Shown here: positions 53,152 through 62,398 of the stretch, in pieces
How the letters are laid out: each line of letters starts with the position of its first letter
How positions within the stretch are numbered: position 1 is the stretch's first letter
NCBI RefSeq assembly: GCF_002224125.1
Contig: NZ_NCSM01000081.1
Location: forward strand, 1-64,000
Origin: Streptomyces sp. NBS 14/10
Lineage (GTDB): Bacteria; Actinomycetota; Actinomycetes; Streptomycetales; Streptomycetaceae
DNA length: 64,000 nt
Reading direction: 5' to 3'
Position numbers and translations under genes: made by a program
Notes under the pieces: generated by a model
Seen by the model: the letters and a program-made list of their open reading frames with translations, nothing else
Database searches by the model: none
Told to the model about the DNA's origin: nothing

Positions 53152-53706
53152 CGCCGGGCGCACCGGCTGCCGCAGAATCGTGTGCATCTTCGCCGGATCG
53201 CTCTCGCGGACGTCGGAGAGATAGATCTCGTGGTGCAGCCCTGCCCGCTCCAGGCCCTGCTCGGTCATGTACTCGTCCAGCAGGGCCAAAGAGACGGGCT
53301 CGTCGGCGTAGTGGCCATGGTGGGTCAGCTGCACGCACCGCCCCTCGGTGAAGGTGACCAACTGCACCCGGTCCACCGCGAGGCCCGACGGCCGGGCGTC
53401 CTCACGCGCCCGGTCGGCCACGGCCGGATCCAGGTCGTCCGGCAGCCGCAGGAACAGGTGCCAGCGCCACTGGTCGCGCGGCACCTCCAGATACGAGCGC
53501 GGGTCCTCGACCCACCAGCGGCCTTCCAGCGGCGAGGGGTGGGGCGAGGGCAGCGCGGCGGCGACGGCGTACAGGGCCGAGACGCAGATGCCGTACTCCT
53601 CCCCGCCCGGTTCGCCCTGCCCGGTCACCCCCAGGCCGTGGACCGGCCCGAACGTCACGAGCTCGGGCTTGTCGGCAGCTCTGTACCAAGCGTCCAGGTC
53701 GTTCAT
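53143..53706 (-). CDS. GyrI-like effector-binding-domain protein
   Basis: From the ATG at 53706 (MNDLDAWYRAADKPELVTFG, GGAGGAG upstream) it has 187 residues. It reads as a stand-alone GyrI/SOUL-like small-molecule-binding fold: an N-terminal segment, a central WWVEDPRSYLEVPRDQWRWHL and a C-terminal LTHHGHYADEPVSLALLDEYM typical of such domains. The start overlaps the stop of the MerR gene (ATGA), so the two are coupled. Confidence 0.8.
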   Translation of the reverse strand: MNDLDAWYRAADKPELVTFGPVHGLGVTGQGEPGGEEYGICVSALYAVAAALPSPHPSPLEGRWWVEDPRSYLEVPRDQWRWHLFLRLPDDLDPAVADRAREDARPSGLAVDRVQLVTFTEGRCVQLTHHGHYADEPVSLALLDEYMTEQGLERAGLHHEIYLSDVRESDPAKMHTILRQPVRPARS

Positions 53707-54536
53707 GGTGTCTCCTCCAGGGGGATCAGCAACTGGGTGACCAGCTGGTCGGGGGCCGTGACGGCGGGGTCGTTGAGGTAGAGCTCCCGGATGGGCCCGC
53801 TGGGCGTATGGCCGCGTTCGACGCACCAGGCCACCAGCGCGTGGCCGGTGAGGGAGATCTGGTCGTACGGGCCCGTGTGGGTCGCACAGGCGAACGTGCC
53901 GCCGGGGAGCAGGTCCGCCGTGGTGCCCTGCGGCGCCGGGCGGCCCTCCGGGAGCGCGGCCGTCATGGTGATGGGGATGTACTCGCCCAGGTCGACAGGG
54001 AAGAGCCCGACCAGCCGGAGTCCGTCCGCCCCCTCCTCCGGTTTCCCGTGCTCCCCCGCCGCCAGCAGCGCCAGCAGCCTGCCCACGCACGCCCCCGTGA
54101 CCCGCCCGATGTCCTCGGGCGAGTCGGCCACATCGCGGACGACGGCCACCCGCTGCGGCTCCTCCCGCCGCAGGGTCACCTCGGCGGTGGGCAGACCGCC
54201 GGCCAGGATGCGCTCCAGGGCGGCGAGGGACCGGCGGCGCCGGGCGAGCTCGTCGTCCAGCCGGTCGCGTACGTCGCCCAGGACGCGGGCGGGGTCCTGG
54301 GTGGAGAGCACGTCCTTGATGGCGGCCAGCGGTACGTCCAGCGAACGCAACAGGCCGATGGACATGGCGTCCCGCGCCTGATCCGCGCGGTAGTAGCGGT
54401 ATCCGGTGTCGGGATCCACCCAGGCGGGTGGCAGCAGGCCGAGTTCGGCGTAGTGGCGCAGCTGTTTGACGCTGAGCCGTACGAGACGGGCGAACTGGCC
54501 GATGGACAGGGGGTCGTCGTTCACGCGCCCCAGCAT
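53703..54536 (-). CDS. MerR-family regulator with GyrI-like effector domain
   Basis: From the ATG at 54536 (MLGRVNDDPLSIGQFARLVR) it has 277 residues. The MerR DNA-binding domain (SIGQFARLVRLSVKQLRHYAELGLLPP, DTGYRYYRADQ) is followed by a dimer coiled coil (to about 120) and a BmrR-type C-terminal drug-binding domain ending [32 protein letters not shown] is in front of the ATG. Likely ligands are hydrophobic cations or drugs. Confidence 0.92.
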   Translation of the reverse strand: MLGRVNDDPLSIGQFARLVRLSVKQLRHYAELGLLPPAWVDPDTGYRYYRADQARDAMSIGLLRSLDVPLAAIKDVLSTQDPARVLGDVRDRLDDELARRRRSLAALERILAGGLPTAEVTLRREEPQRVAVVRDVADSPEDIGRVTGACVGRLLALLAAGEHGKPEEGADGLRLVGLFPVDLGEYIPITMTAALPEGRPAPQGTTADLLPGGTFACATHTGPYDQISLTGHALVAWCVERGHTPSGPIRELYLNDPAVTAPDQLVTQLLIPLEETP

Positions 54537-54578
54537 GGCCTCTCCCACGGGGGGAGAGTCCAGCCGCCCGCCCCTCCG

Positions 54579-55187
54579 TCAGCGGGTCAGGCCCAGCGCC
54601 TTGAGCAGGCCGTCGCTGAGGGCCACGCGGTTGTGCGGTCCGGGCTCGGCGCGGCCGGCCTCGATCCCGTACGAGCCCTGAATGGTGTTCACCAGGACGT
54701 ACTTCCCATCGTCCACGCGGGCCAGCAGCAGGACGTACTCGTGCCGGACGGTGAGTTCGGGTCCTGAGGGCAGCGCGGCGCCCGGGGTGGGGTACGCGGC
54801 GTACATCGTACGGCCGGGGGGCTTGCCCTTGCCCGTCGCCACCACCCTCACCGTGGCGATGGTCTCCGGGAACCCGTCCTGGTCGGTCTCACGGGTGGCG
54901 TCGACGCGGGCGCGGACGACGACATCGGCGTGCCGCTCCAGGTCGCCGGTGGTCCTGTAGTACGGCTCGTCGGCGGCGGGGGGTTCGGCCGGGCGGCCAC
55001 CGGAGCCACCGCCCTGCGAGCCGTACACGGTGACGAGGGTGACGACAACGGCAACGGCGACCGCGAGGGCGGCCACGGCCCCACTCAGGACCATCCCGCG
55101 CCGATGCACACGCCGTCCTCCGGACGGCCTCACCGGCTCTGCCGGAACCGGATTGGCCTGCTGCATCAGGGATTTCACACGGATCAT
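54579..55187 (-). CDS. Membrane-anchored protein coupled to an ECF sigma factor
   Basis: The 202 residues from the ATG at 55187 (MIRVKSLMQQANPVPAEPVR) comprise a short cytoplasmic part (to about 30), a membrane helix (GMVLSGAVAALAVAVAVVVTLVTV) and an exported beta-rich domain of about 145 residues (GDLERHADVVVRARVDATRE, YVLLLARVDDGKYVLVN). GGAG precedes the start, which overlaps the sigma factor stop (ATGA). It may be a simple membrane-tethered sensor; it lacks a ZAS motif. Confidence 0.75.
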   Translation of the reverse strand: MIRVKSLMQQANPVPAEPVRPSGGRRVHRRGMVLSGAVAALAVAVAVVVTLVTVYGSQGGGSGGRPAEPPAADEPYYRTTGDLERHADVVVRARVDATRETDQDGFPETIATVRVVATGKGKPPGRTMYAAYPTPGAALPSGPELTVRHEYVLLLARVDDGKYVLVNTIQGSYGIEAGRAEPGPHNRVALSDGLLKALGLTR

Positions 55188-55708
55188 GCGGACTCCAAGG
55201 GCGAGGGGGCCGGGGCCCGGTAAATGTCGCGAAACGCCTTGCGCGCACGGTGCAGCCGCACCCACACGGCCGGTGCGCCACACCCCAGGACGGCCCCGGC
55301 CTCGGCCGCGCTCAGCCCGTCCCAGTAGCTCAGCACCAGCACCTCGCGGTGGTGGGCGGGCAGGCGGTCGAGCGTGTCGAGCACCGCCGAGTCCTGGCCG
55401 GTGGCCGCCGTACGGCCCTGCTCCTCGGCGATGCGCCGGTGCAGCTCGCTCAGCCGGGCCTCGGCGCGGTAGTGGTTGCGTACGAGATTGCGGGCGGTGA
55501 CGAACAGCCAGCCGGCCGCGATCTCGCCCCTGTCCTCGAGGATGTGCTCCCACGCGATACGGAACACCTCCGCCGCAAGCTCCTCGGCCGCGCCGCGGTC
55601 GCCCACCCTCCGGTGCACAAAGGCGACGATGCGCGGGTGCTCGCGCGCGTACACCTTGGTGAACCGCGCCGAGCGCCCGCGCCCGTCCCCCGTTTGAATC
55701 GTCTTCAC
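55184..55708 (-). CDS. ECF-type RNA polymerase sigma factor
   Basis: From the GTG at 55708 (VKTIQTGDGRGRSARFTKVY) it has 174 residues. Region 2 is ARNLVRNHYRAEARL after FRIAWEHILED, and region 4 is VLVLSYWDGLSAAEAGAVLG with VWVRLHRARKAFRDIY. The frame stays open far upstream, but GGGGG before the GTG and the family start fit 55708. It is coupled to the following membrane protein gene. Confidence 0.92.
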   Translation of the reverse strand: MKTIQTGDGRGRSARFTKVYAREHPRIVAFVHRRVGDRGAAEELAAEVFRIAWEHILEDRGEIAAGWLFVTARNLVRNHYRAEARLSELHRRIAEEQGRTAATGQDSAVLDTLDRLPAHHREVLVLSYWDGLSAAEAGAVLGCGAPAVWVRLHRARKAFRDIYRAPAPSPLESA

Positions 55709-55758
55709 GCCCCCTACATGTCTCGCGCGCCCGACATCCTTACCGGCCCCCGACATCC

Positions 55759-56175
55759 TTACCGGGCCGCACCCAGGACGCGCCGCAGCCCCACGAACTC
55801 GAACTCCCCGAACACCGCCACCGCCACCGCCCCGACAGCCATGAACCCCCTCCCCAGCCCCGTGAGCTCCACCACGTCCGTGCATGCGAGCACCACAAGC
55901 CCCACGCACGACAGCGTGTTGACCACGAGCACGGCCGCCGCCAACCGCGCCGGGATCTGCTCGTACCCGGCGATCAGCGCGAGCACGGCGGCCCCGCCCA
56001 GCATGGCGATCCCGAACGCGACCGACCAGCTCACCGGCAGCCCCAGCAGACCGTCGAACCACTTCGCACCGGCGAGCATGACGACACTGAAGGCGCCGGT
56101 GAACCAGCTGTCGACGCGCAGCGTGGCGCGCAGCAGATCCGGTGTGGTCGACCGGGTCATGGCCTGAGTGCTCAT
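55759..56175 (-). CDS. Four-helix integral membrane protein
   Basis: The 138 residues (MSTQAMTRSTTPDLLRATLR) form four hydrophobic helices (about 24-44, 50-70, 78-98, 108-128) with a conserved-looking WFTGAFSVVMLAGAKW start. It may belong to the DoxX-like or similar small membrane families, but I cannot fix it. It is on the same strand as the ECF gene, 50 bases upstream of it. Confidence 0.75.
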   Translation of the reverse strand: MSTQAMTRSTTPDLLRATLRVDSWFTGAFSVVMLAGAKWFDGLLGLPVSWSVAFGIAMLGGAAVLALIAGYEQIPARLAAAVLVVNTLSCVGLVVLACTDVVELTGLGRGFMAVGAVAVAVFGEFEFVGLRRVLGAAR

Positions 56176-56311
56176 ACGGGTCCCCTCGCTATCCGGGCCA
56201 GGGGCCTCGCCCGGTCCCTGGTCCGCGGAAACGGTGACACCGCGCGGTCATGGACTCAATGACCTCCGAGGTCATGGCCGCCATGATCGACCGACGGCTA
56301 CGCTCGCGGTC

Positions 56312-56978
56312 ATGGATGTCGTTCAGCCGTCCCGGGTGGGCGCCCTGCTCCGCGAGTGGCGCCGGCGCCGCAGGCTCAGCCAGCTCGAACTCGCCCTCCT
56401 CGCGGACAGCTCCGCGCGCCACCTCTCCTGCGTGGAAACCGGCCGCGCCCGCCCCAGCCGGACGATGGTGCTGCGGCTGGCCGCCGCCCTGGACGTCCCC
56501 CTGCGCGAACGCAATACGCTGCTGATGGCCGCCGACTACGGCGGCGTACCGGGAGAGCAGCCTCGACGACGAGGACATGGCGTCCGTGCGCGCCGCGCTC
56601 GACATGATGCTGACCTCCCACGAGCCGTATCCGGCCGTCGTGGTCGACCGGGTGTGGAATGTGCTGACCGGCAACCGCGCCATGTCCGTCCTCACGGACG
56701 ACATCCCGCCCCATCTGCTCACCCCGCGCCCCAACGTCTACCGGCTGACCCTGCACCCGGACGGCCTGGCCCCCCGCCTGGCCAACCTCGGCGAGGTCCG
56801 GGCCCTCTTCCTCGAACGGCTGCGCCGCCAGGCCGACGCCACCGGCGAAGGCACTGCGGGCGCTGGGGGGCGCTGGGGGGCGACGCGGGAGCCGCCCCCG
56901 CAATCGGGTGAATCCGGCGCACTCCCGCCGCGTACAGCGATCCGCTCCACCGTGAATCACTCAAGGTGGTTGTCCTGA
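56312..56978 (+). pseudogene. XRE/MmyB-type regulator, frameshifted and C-terminally damaged
   Basis: The first frame (MDVVQPSRVGALLREWRRRR) gives an HTH (LSQLELALLADSSARHLSCVE) through LLMAADYGG. At about 56546 the family sequence moves to the next frame (YRESSLDDEDMASVRAAL, HEPYPAVVVDRVWNVLTGN) and continues to ALFLERLRRQADATGEG. After that the ligand-domain end of about 70 residues is replaced by unrelated sequence to a stop at 56976. One base was gained or two lost at the break. Most likely a dead gene. Confidence 0.8.
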
Positions 56979-57001
56979 CGTCGGAGTGATCGGAGTCCAC
57001 C

Positions 57002-57709
57002 GTGCGTCGACCGCGTCTGCTGACCACCTGCGCCGCCACCCTGATCGGCCTCTCCCCCACGACACTCGGCTCTGCCTCAGCGGCACCGTCCCCGGCCGCC
57101 ACGCCCGAGCGGGTGACCGGGACGATCAGCCTGTGGTCGGCCGACTACAAGGGCGCCGGAAGTTACGTCGACTGCCCGAGGATGGACCACCCCGTCGACA
57201 TCACGCTCGTCCTGGACACTCCCCCCCTGGAGCGGCAGTACATGGACCGCTGCAACGACACGATGCGCATCGAGTGGTCCGTCAGCTACCGGTACACCGG
57301 CCCGACCCAGAATTCCAACTTGGCCTCCCCAAGCGGAAACCAGGTCAACGTCCATGTGCGCGGAGTTCTGTACGAAGGCGAATCCGAGCAGACGATGAGC
57401 AAGAAGGGCGAGACCGAAAGGGACTTCTCCGTTGCGCCCGGCCGCCCACTGCAGCAGACGGTCGAGCTTCTGAACCAGGCGGACGCCAGCCCCAACGACG
57501 CGAGAATGACCGACAGGGCCTGGGCCCAGTTCGACCTCAAGGACGACGATCCGCTCTCGCAGCCCCAAGGGGAGTCCCCACTCGCCCCGCTGAAGCTGGA
57601 CAAGCTGGACACCCTGAACAAGCTGCCCGGCCTGGGCAAGCTGGGCAGTGGGGGCGGGCTGCTGGACGGCTTGGGCGGCCTGGGCGGGAAGCCCCTCTCC
57701 ATCCCGTAG
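57002..57709 (+). CDS. Secreted hypothetical protein
   Basis: The 235 residues from the GTG at 57002 (VRRPRLLTTCAATLIGLSPT) have a signal peptide with a probable cleavage after SASA (near residue 27). The mature part has two close Cys (VDCPRM, DRCNDT) and a beta-rich middle. A Leu/Lys/Gly-rich tail follows (KLDKLDTLNKLPGLGKLG) and the end is Gly-rich. The family is unknown. Confidence 0.65.
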   Translation: MRRPRLLTTCAATLIGLSPTTLGSASAAPSPAATPERVTGTISLWSADYKGAGSYVDCPRMDHPVDITLVLDTPPLERQYMDRCNDTMRIEWSVSYRYTGPTQNSNLASPSGNQVNVHVRGVLYEGESEQTMSKKGETERDFSVAPGRPLQQTVELLNQADASPNDARMTDRAWAQFDLKDDDPLSQPQGESPLAPLKLDKLDTLNKLPGLGKLGSGGGLLDGLGGLGGKPLSIP

Positions 57710-57769
57710 GCCCCGTGGCGGGAGCCGCCATCGGCCCCCGTGATGTGCGCGCGGGCGCCGGTCCGGGCG

Positions 57770-58780
57770 TCAGGACAGCGCCGCCACCCACGCGGGCAGC
57801 GGCTCCCGCCGTCCCAGCCAGGCGGCCGGGACGGCCGATACGCCCGTGCCCGCTCCTACGACGCCGCCCACGATCGCGCAGGTCGTGTCGACGTCGCCCA
57901 GGCCCTCCGCCGTGGCCCATAAGGCGGCGATCAGGTCGTCCTGATGGCGGGCGGCGCACCAGAGGGCGAAGGGGACCGTGTCGTCGGCCCGGATGCGGCG
58001 GCCGCTGCCGAGCAGGTCGGCGGCCTGGCGCGGGCTGGTGGTGGGTGGGAGCTCGGTGGCGTGGATCAGGCCGTCGCGGACCGGGCCCGGCGGGGTGCGG
58101 TCGGCGACCTTGGCGAGGAGATCCGGGGTCGGGTCCGGGGCCGGTTCCGGGATCGGTCCCGGGATCGGGGCGCTGCCGTCCGGAGGCGGTCCCGGAGCCC
58201 GTTCAGGGGTCTGGACGCGGCCGGCGGTGAGGGACGCCGCTACGGCGACCGCGACCGCGCCGGCGATGCCCTGGGGGTGGGCGTGGGTGACCTCGGCCGA
58301 GCGGCGGGCCTGTTCGGCGGCGCGGTCCGGGTCCGCGCTGAACCACGCGCCCAGCGGCGCGACCCGCATCGCCGCGCCGTTGCCGAGGCTGCCCTCGCCG
58401 CCGAACAGGGCGCGGGTGGCGGACGGCCAGGAGGTGGGGGCGGCGGCGAGTGACGGCAGGAGTTCATGCATACCGCTGCCGTAACCGCGCCCGGGGTCGG
58501 ACAGGAAGGTGTCGGCCAGGGTTTGCGCCAGCCGCGGTTGGTCGACCTCCCCGTGGTCGTTCAGCACGCTCAGTACGCCGAGCGCCATCGCCGTATCGTC
58601 CGTCCACGGCCACGGCGACTCCTCCGGGACCGCCCGCGCCCGGATCTCGTCGTACGCCCGTCGCCGGTCGCGGAAGAGCGGGAACCAGCGTTCGCCGAAG
58701 GCGTCGCCGAGGGCCAGGGCCTCGATACTGCGGCGGGCGGCCGACGGGTTCGGAGTTGGGGTCGCGGTCATGGTGCGCAT
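57770..58780 (-). CDS. ADP-ribosylglycohydrolase family protein
   Basis: The 336-residue enzyme removes ADP-ribose from proteins or nucleic acids. Metal-binding motifs typical of DraG-like proteins are present: LALGDAFGERWFPLF near the N-terminus, WPWTDDTAMALGVL and the C-terminal LGDVDTTCAIVGGVVGA. A Pro-rich insert (PERAPGPPPDGSAPIPGP, then PEPAPDPTPD) splits the domain around residues 195-225. Two ATGs, 58780 and 58771, are possible starts. Confidence 0.92.
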   Translation of the reverse strand: MRTMTATPTPNPSAARRSIEALALGDAFGERWFPLFRDRRRAYDEIRARAVPEESPWPWTDDTAMALGVLSVLNDHGEVDQPRLAQTLADTFLSDPGRGYGSGMHELLPSLAAAPTSWPSATRALFGGEGSLGNGAAMRVAPLGAWFSADPDRAAEQARRSAEVTHAHPQGIAGAVAVAVAASLTAGRVQTPERAPGPPPDGSAPIPGPIPEPAPDPTPDLLAKVADRTPPGPVRDGLIHATELPPTTSPRQAADLLGSGRRIRADDTVPFALWCAARHQDDLIAALWATAEGLGDVDTTCAIVGGVVGAGTGVSAVPAAWLGRREPLPAWVAALS

Positions 58781-58844
58781 CGTGCCAGTGGGGGGATGTG
58801 CGCCGCACCGCGGTTTTTCGGCGCGCCGAGACGCCGTTCGTCTC

Positions 58845-59384
58845 TTACGCGCGTCCGCGGATGAAGTGGGCCTCGACCGTGATCGCGGTCTGGCCCTTCA
58901 TCATGCCGAGCTTGTTCCAGGTGAGCCCGAAGTCGGCCGGGTCGATGGACAGTTCGGCGGTCAGGGTGACCCCGTCCGCGGTGGCGCCCGGTGCGGTGGC
59001 GGTGAAGGCCAGCGGGCGGGTGGTGCCGCGGACCGTCAGCTCGCCGGCGATCTCCACCGCGCCCCGGGGGTCGGGGGTGGCGCGGTGGGCGGTGAAGACG
59101 AGGGAGGCGTGGCGGTCGGTGTCGAAGAAGTCCGCGCTGCGCAGATGGGCGTCGCGCTTGGCGTGGCCCGTGTCCACGGAGGCCGCGTCGATGGTCAGGG
59201 TGCCGCTCGCGGAGCCGTCGGGCAGGACCTCGCCCTCGCCGTCGACGCCGGTGAAGCCGCCCTTCACCGTGACCATTCCCCACATGGTCTTGTGCTGGAG
59301 GCGGACCCGCGTGCGTGCCGGGTCGAGGACCCAGGCGCCTGGCTGGACGGCGGGGAGGGGCGTGGTGGCAGCGGGTTCGGGCAT
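58845..59384 (-). CDS. YceI-family lipid-binding-like protein
   Basis: From the ATG at 59384 (MPEPAATTPLPAVQPGAWVL) it has 179 residues. It shows the YceI lipocalin-like barrel: WVLDPARTRVRLQHKTMWG, ASVDTGHAKRDAHLRSADFFD, VRGTTRPLAFTATAPG and DPADFGLTWNK. There is no signal peptide, so it is cytoplasmic. It is divergent from a MarR gene with AT-rich repeats between them. Confidence 0.92.
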   Translation of the reverse strand: MPEPAATTPLPAVQPGAWVLDPARTRVRLQHKTMWGMVTVKGGFTGVDGEGEVLPDGSASGTLTIDAASVDTGHAKRDAHLRSADFFDTDRHASLVFTAHRATPDPRGAVEIAGELTVRGTTRPLAFTATAPGATADGVTLTAELSIDPADFGLTWNKLGMMKGQTAITVEAHFIRGRA

Positions 59385-59423
59385 GGCGGAGGGCCTTTCG
59401 TACGGGCAGGTCGGGCGAACCAT

Positions 59424-59450
59424 TTAAGTAGCCAGATATTAAGTAGCTAG
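59424..59450. promoter_or_regulatory. Direct repeats in the YceI/MarR divergent gap
   Basis: TTAAGTAGCCAG (59424-59435) and TTAAGTAGCTAG (59439-59450) differ at one base with a 15-bp period, in notably AT-rich sequence. They are a likely operator for the MarR gene at 59516. Confidence 0.6.
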
Positions 59451-59515
59451 TTAGACAGTAGCTGGCATTGATACCCTGGGCAAGACCGGTCGACAGCGCG
59501 AAAGGGGTGCGAGAC

Positions 59516-60031
59516 GTGGCGGAATGCCCGGAGACGGCCCACGTGGGCGAAGGGGACGGCCCCCGGTGCCCCACCTCGGAGGATCACGCGCTGCTCGGGC
59601 AGTGGGACGTCCTGCAGTCGGGGATGCGCCGGCTCACCGATCAGCTCCTCGACGACGTCGAGACGAAGACCGGCCTGGCGCCCTCGTCGTTCCAGGTGCT
59701 GTGGTTCCTGCTCACCGCCCCTGAGAACGCCGCGCCCATGAACCAGCTCGCCGCCACCCTCGGCTTCACCACGGCCGGCACCACCAAGGTCGCCGACCGG
59801 CTGGCCGAGGCCGGGCTGCTCGAGCGCCACCCCTCGCCGTGCGACCGCCGGGTCATCCTCGCCCGGCTGACCGAGCCGGGCCTGACCGCCGCCGTCACCG
59901 CCGCCCTCACCCTGGCCGACGCCCTGCGCAAGCGCGTCGTCGGGCCGCTGGGCGCGCAGAGCTTCGGCTCGCTCGTGGACGGGGTCGGCGCGGTCGACCC
60001 CGCCCCGAGGCCCCGGGACAGCTGCGGCTGA
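59516..60031 (+). CDS. MarR-family regulator
   Basis: From the GTG at 59516 (VAECPETAHVGEGDGPRCPT) it has 171 residues. The HTH is MNQLAATLGFTTAGTTKVADRL with the wing RHPSPCDRRVILARLTEPG. An N-terminal extension of about 30 residues has two Cys. It is divergent from yceI-like and presumably controls it through the 59424 repeats. Confidence 0.9.
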   Translation: MAECPETAHVGEGDGPRCPTSEDHALLGQWDVLQSGMRRLTDQLLDDVETKTGLAPSSFQVLWFLLTAPENAAPMNQLAATLGFTTAGTTKVADRLAEAGLLERHPSPCDRRVILARLTEPGLTAAVTAALTLADALRKRVVGPLGAQSFGSLVDGVGAVDPAPRPRDSCG

Positions 60032-60086
60032 GGCCCCCAGCCACCCCTCAGCCGTCACCCGTCCGCCGCCAGCCGCCCGCCCACCC

Positions 60087-61196
60087 TCAGCCGTCCGCCG
60101 CGCCCTCGGCGATCGCCGCCGCCACCTCCCCCGTACGCGCCGCCTCCTCCGCCCTGAAGCGCCGCGCGTCGAGCCGGTCGGCCAGCTCCTCGTCCTGGGC
60201 CATCAGCTGGTCGAGGTCGCCGTCGCCCAGCTCCAGCACGCCCAGGTCGACATACGCCCGCCGCAGCCGCGCGCCCCACAGCCCGATGTCCTTCACACAC
60301 GGCACGATCCGGCTGAACAGCAGCTTGCGGAAGATCTGGAGCTGCGGCGCGCGTTCGGTGTACTCGTGGGCCTCGGCGCTGGAGATGCCGAGGTTCTCCA
60401 GGACCTCGACCCCGCGCAGCCGGTCGCGCATCAAGTAGCAGCCCTCGATGACGAATTCCTCGCGCTCGCGCAGCTCCGCGTCCGTGAGCTGCCGGTAGTA
60501 GTCGCGCAGCGCCATCCGTCCGAAGGCGACATGGCGGGCCTCGTCCTGCATGACGTACGTGAGGATCTGGCGGGGCAGCGGCTTGTCCGTGGTGTCGCGG
60601 ATGAGCCCGAACGCGGCCAGCGCCAGGCCCTCGATGAGCACCTGCATGCCCAGGTACGGCATGTCCCAGCGGGAGTCGCGGAGGGTGTCGCCGAGCAGCG
60701 CGGCCAGGTTGTCGTTGATCGGGTAGAGGGTGCCTAGCTTGTCGCGGAGAAACCGGCTGTAGATCTCGGCGTGCCGCGCCTCGTCCATGGTCTGGGTGGC
60801 GGAGTAGAACTTGGCGTCCAGGTCGGGGACCGACTCCACGATCCGCGCCGCGCACACCATGGCGCCCTGTTCACCGTGCAGGAACTGGCTGAACTGCCAG
60901 GCGGCGAAGTGGTGCCGCAGCTCGCCCTTGTCCCGTTCGGTCATCTTGCCCCAGTGCCGGGTGCCGTGGAGGGGCAGGGCATCGTCGGGGGTGCCCAGCG
61001 GGTCGTACGGGTCCACCTCCTGGTCCCAGTCGATCCGCTTCACGGCGTCCCACTGCTTGTCCTTGCCCTTCTGGTAGAGGGCGAGCAGTCGTTCGCGGCC
61101 TTGGCCGTAGTCCCAGCTGAAGCGGGCCGCCCCGGTGGCGGGCACCTGCCACTTCGGATCCCCGGGGTCCATCGCGTAGAGCTCCTGCGTCGACAT
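60087..61196 (-). CDS. Ferritin-like diiron protein
   Basis: The 369-residue helical protein has two E-x2-H motifs, DEARHAEIYSRFL (near 145) and DEARHVAFGRMAL (near 225), plus Glu in FLHGEQGAM and LIEGLALAAFG. Together these give the carboxylate ligands of a diiron site, as in ribonucleotide-reductase-R2-like or desaturase-type ferritin folds. The reaction is unknown. It is divergent from an AurF-like N-oxygenase gene, another diiron enzyme. Confidence 0.88.
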   Translation of the reverse strand: MSTQELYAMDPGDPKWQVPATGAARFSWDYGQGRERLLALYQKGKDKQWDAVKRIDWDQEVDPYDPLGTPDDALPLHGTRHWGKMTERDKGELRHHFAAWQFSQFLHGEQGAMVCAARIVESVPDLDAKFYSATQTMDEARHAEIYSRFLRDKLGTLYPINDNLAALLGDTLRDSRWDMPYLGMQVLIEGLALAAFGLIRDTTDKPLPRQILTYVMQDEARHVAFGRMALRDYYRQLTDAELREREEFVIEGCYLMRDRLRGVEVLENLGISSAEAHEYTERAPQLQIFRKLLFSRIVPCVKDIGLWGARLRRAYVDLGVLELGDGDLDQLMAQDEELADRLDARRFRAEEAARTGEVAAAIAEGAADG

Positions 61197-61438
61197 TCGA
61201 CGCCTCCTTCGCCTTGCTCGCTCCCCCGTATACGAATGGGAAAACGCGGGCTCACACGTCTAGTACGACCGAGCCATATGCCGCTCGAGGATCGGTCGAG
61301 CGTATCCGGCGGCCCGCTCTCCGGGCGGGCTTGACGCGGCCGTACGCAGGGGATTGACGTGCTTGCTGACACAGCGTCTCATAAGACGTATCCGCCGGTA
61401 ACCCTCCCGGCGGCCCCGCCATGACCGAGGTGCCAAGC

Positions 61439-62368
61439 ATGACGACCACGATCCGACCCACCGCGCCACGCGATGCGCTCGGGCTGCTCAAGGACCGCGA
61501 GGCGGTGGCCGAACGGCTGCTGAAGTCCTCCGCCCGGCACTCCTTCGACCCGGACACCGAGCTCGACTGGGACGCCCCCTACGAGGAGGGCATGTGGTTC
61601 TGGCCGCCGGAGCTGCTGTCCCTGTACGACACGCCCATGTGGCGGCGGATGTCCGAGGAGCAGCGCATCCTGCTGTCCCGGCACGAGTTCGCCGCGCTGC
61701 TCTCGCTCGGCATATGGCTCGAGGTCATCCTGATCCAGCTGCTCACCCGCCATATCTACGACAAGCCCTCGACCAGCGCGCATGTGCGCTACGCGCTCAC
61801 CGAAATCGCCGACGAGTGCCGTCACTCGAAGATGTTCGCCCGGCTGATCGCCAAGGGCGGCACCCCCGCCTATCCGCCCGCCCCGCTGCACCACAACCTC
61901 GGCCGGTTCTTCAAGACGGCCTCCACGACCCCCGGCTCCTTCACCGCGACCCTGCTCGGCGAGGAGATCCTGGACTGGATGCAGCGGCTGACCTTCCCCG
62001 ACGAGCGGATCCAGCCGCTGGTGCGCGGCGCGACGCGGATCCATGTGGTGGAGGAGGCGCGCCATGTGCGGTACGCGCGGGAGGAGTTGCGCCGCCAGAT
62101 GGTGTCGGCGTCCCCGTGGAAGGCGGAGGTGACCCGGCTCGGCTCGGGCGAGTTCGCCCGGGTGTTCGCGCGCGCCTTCGTCAACCCGCAGGTGTACGCG
62201 GACGTCGGGCTCGACCGGCGCGCGGCGGTCGAGCAGGTGCGGGCGAGCGCCCATCGGCGCGAGGTGATGCGTACGGGCGCGAAGCGGCTGACCGACTTCC
62301 TCGACGACATCGGCGTGCTGCGTGGCGCGGGGCGCCGGTTGTGGCACAGCTCGGGCCTGCTGGCGTAA
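61439..62368 (+). CDS. AurF-like diiron N-oxygenase
   Basis: From the ATG at 61439 (MTTTIRPTAPRDALGLLKDR, GAGG upstream) it has 309 residues. The p-aminobenzoate N-oxygenase family pattern is visible: HEFAALLSLGIWLEVIL, LTEIADECRHSKMFARLI (E-x2-H), LLGEEILDWMQ and RIHVVEEARHVRYAREEL (E-x2-H). AurF oxidises an aryl amine to a nitro group; the substrate here is unknown. It is followed 30 bases later by a TetR gene and is divergent from the ferritin-like gene. Confidence 0.88.
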   Translation: MTTTIRPTAPRDALGLLKDREAVAERLLKSSARHSFDPDTELDWDAPYEEGMWFWPPELLSLYDTPMWRRMSEEQRILLSRHEFAALLSLGIWLEVILIQLLTRHIYDKPSTSAHVRYALTEIADECRHSKMFARLIAKGGTPAYPPAPLHHNLGRFFKTASTTPGSFTATLLGEEILDWMQRLTFPDERIQPLVRGATRIHVVEEARHVRYAREELRRQMVSASPWKAEVTRLGSGEFARVFARAFVNPQVYADVGLDRRAAVEQVRASAHRREVMRTGAKRLTDFLDDIGVLRGAGRRLWHSSGLLA

Positions 62369-62398
62369 TCGCACGCAGGGCCGGTTACGCTGCCAGGC

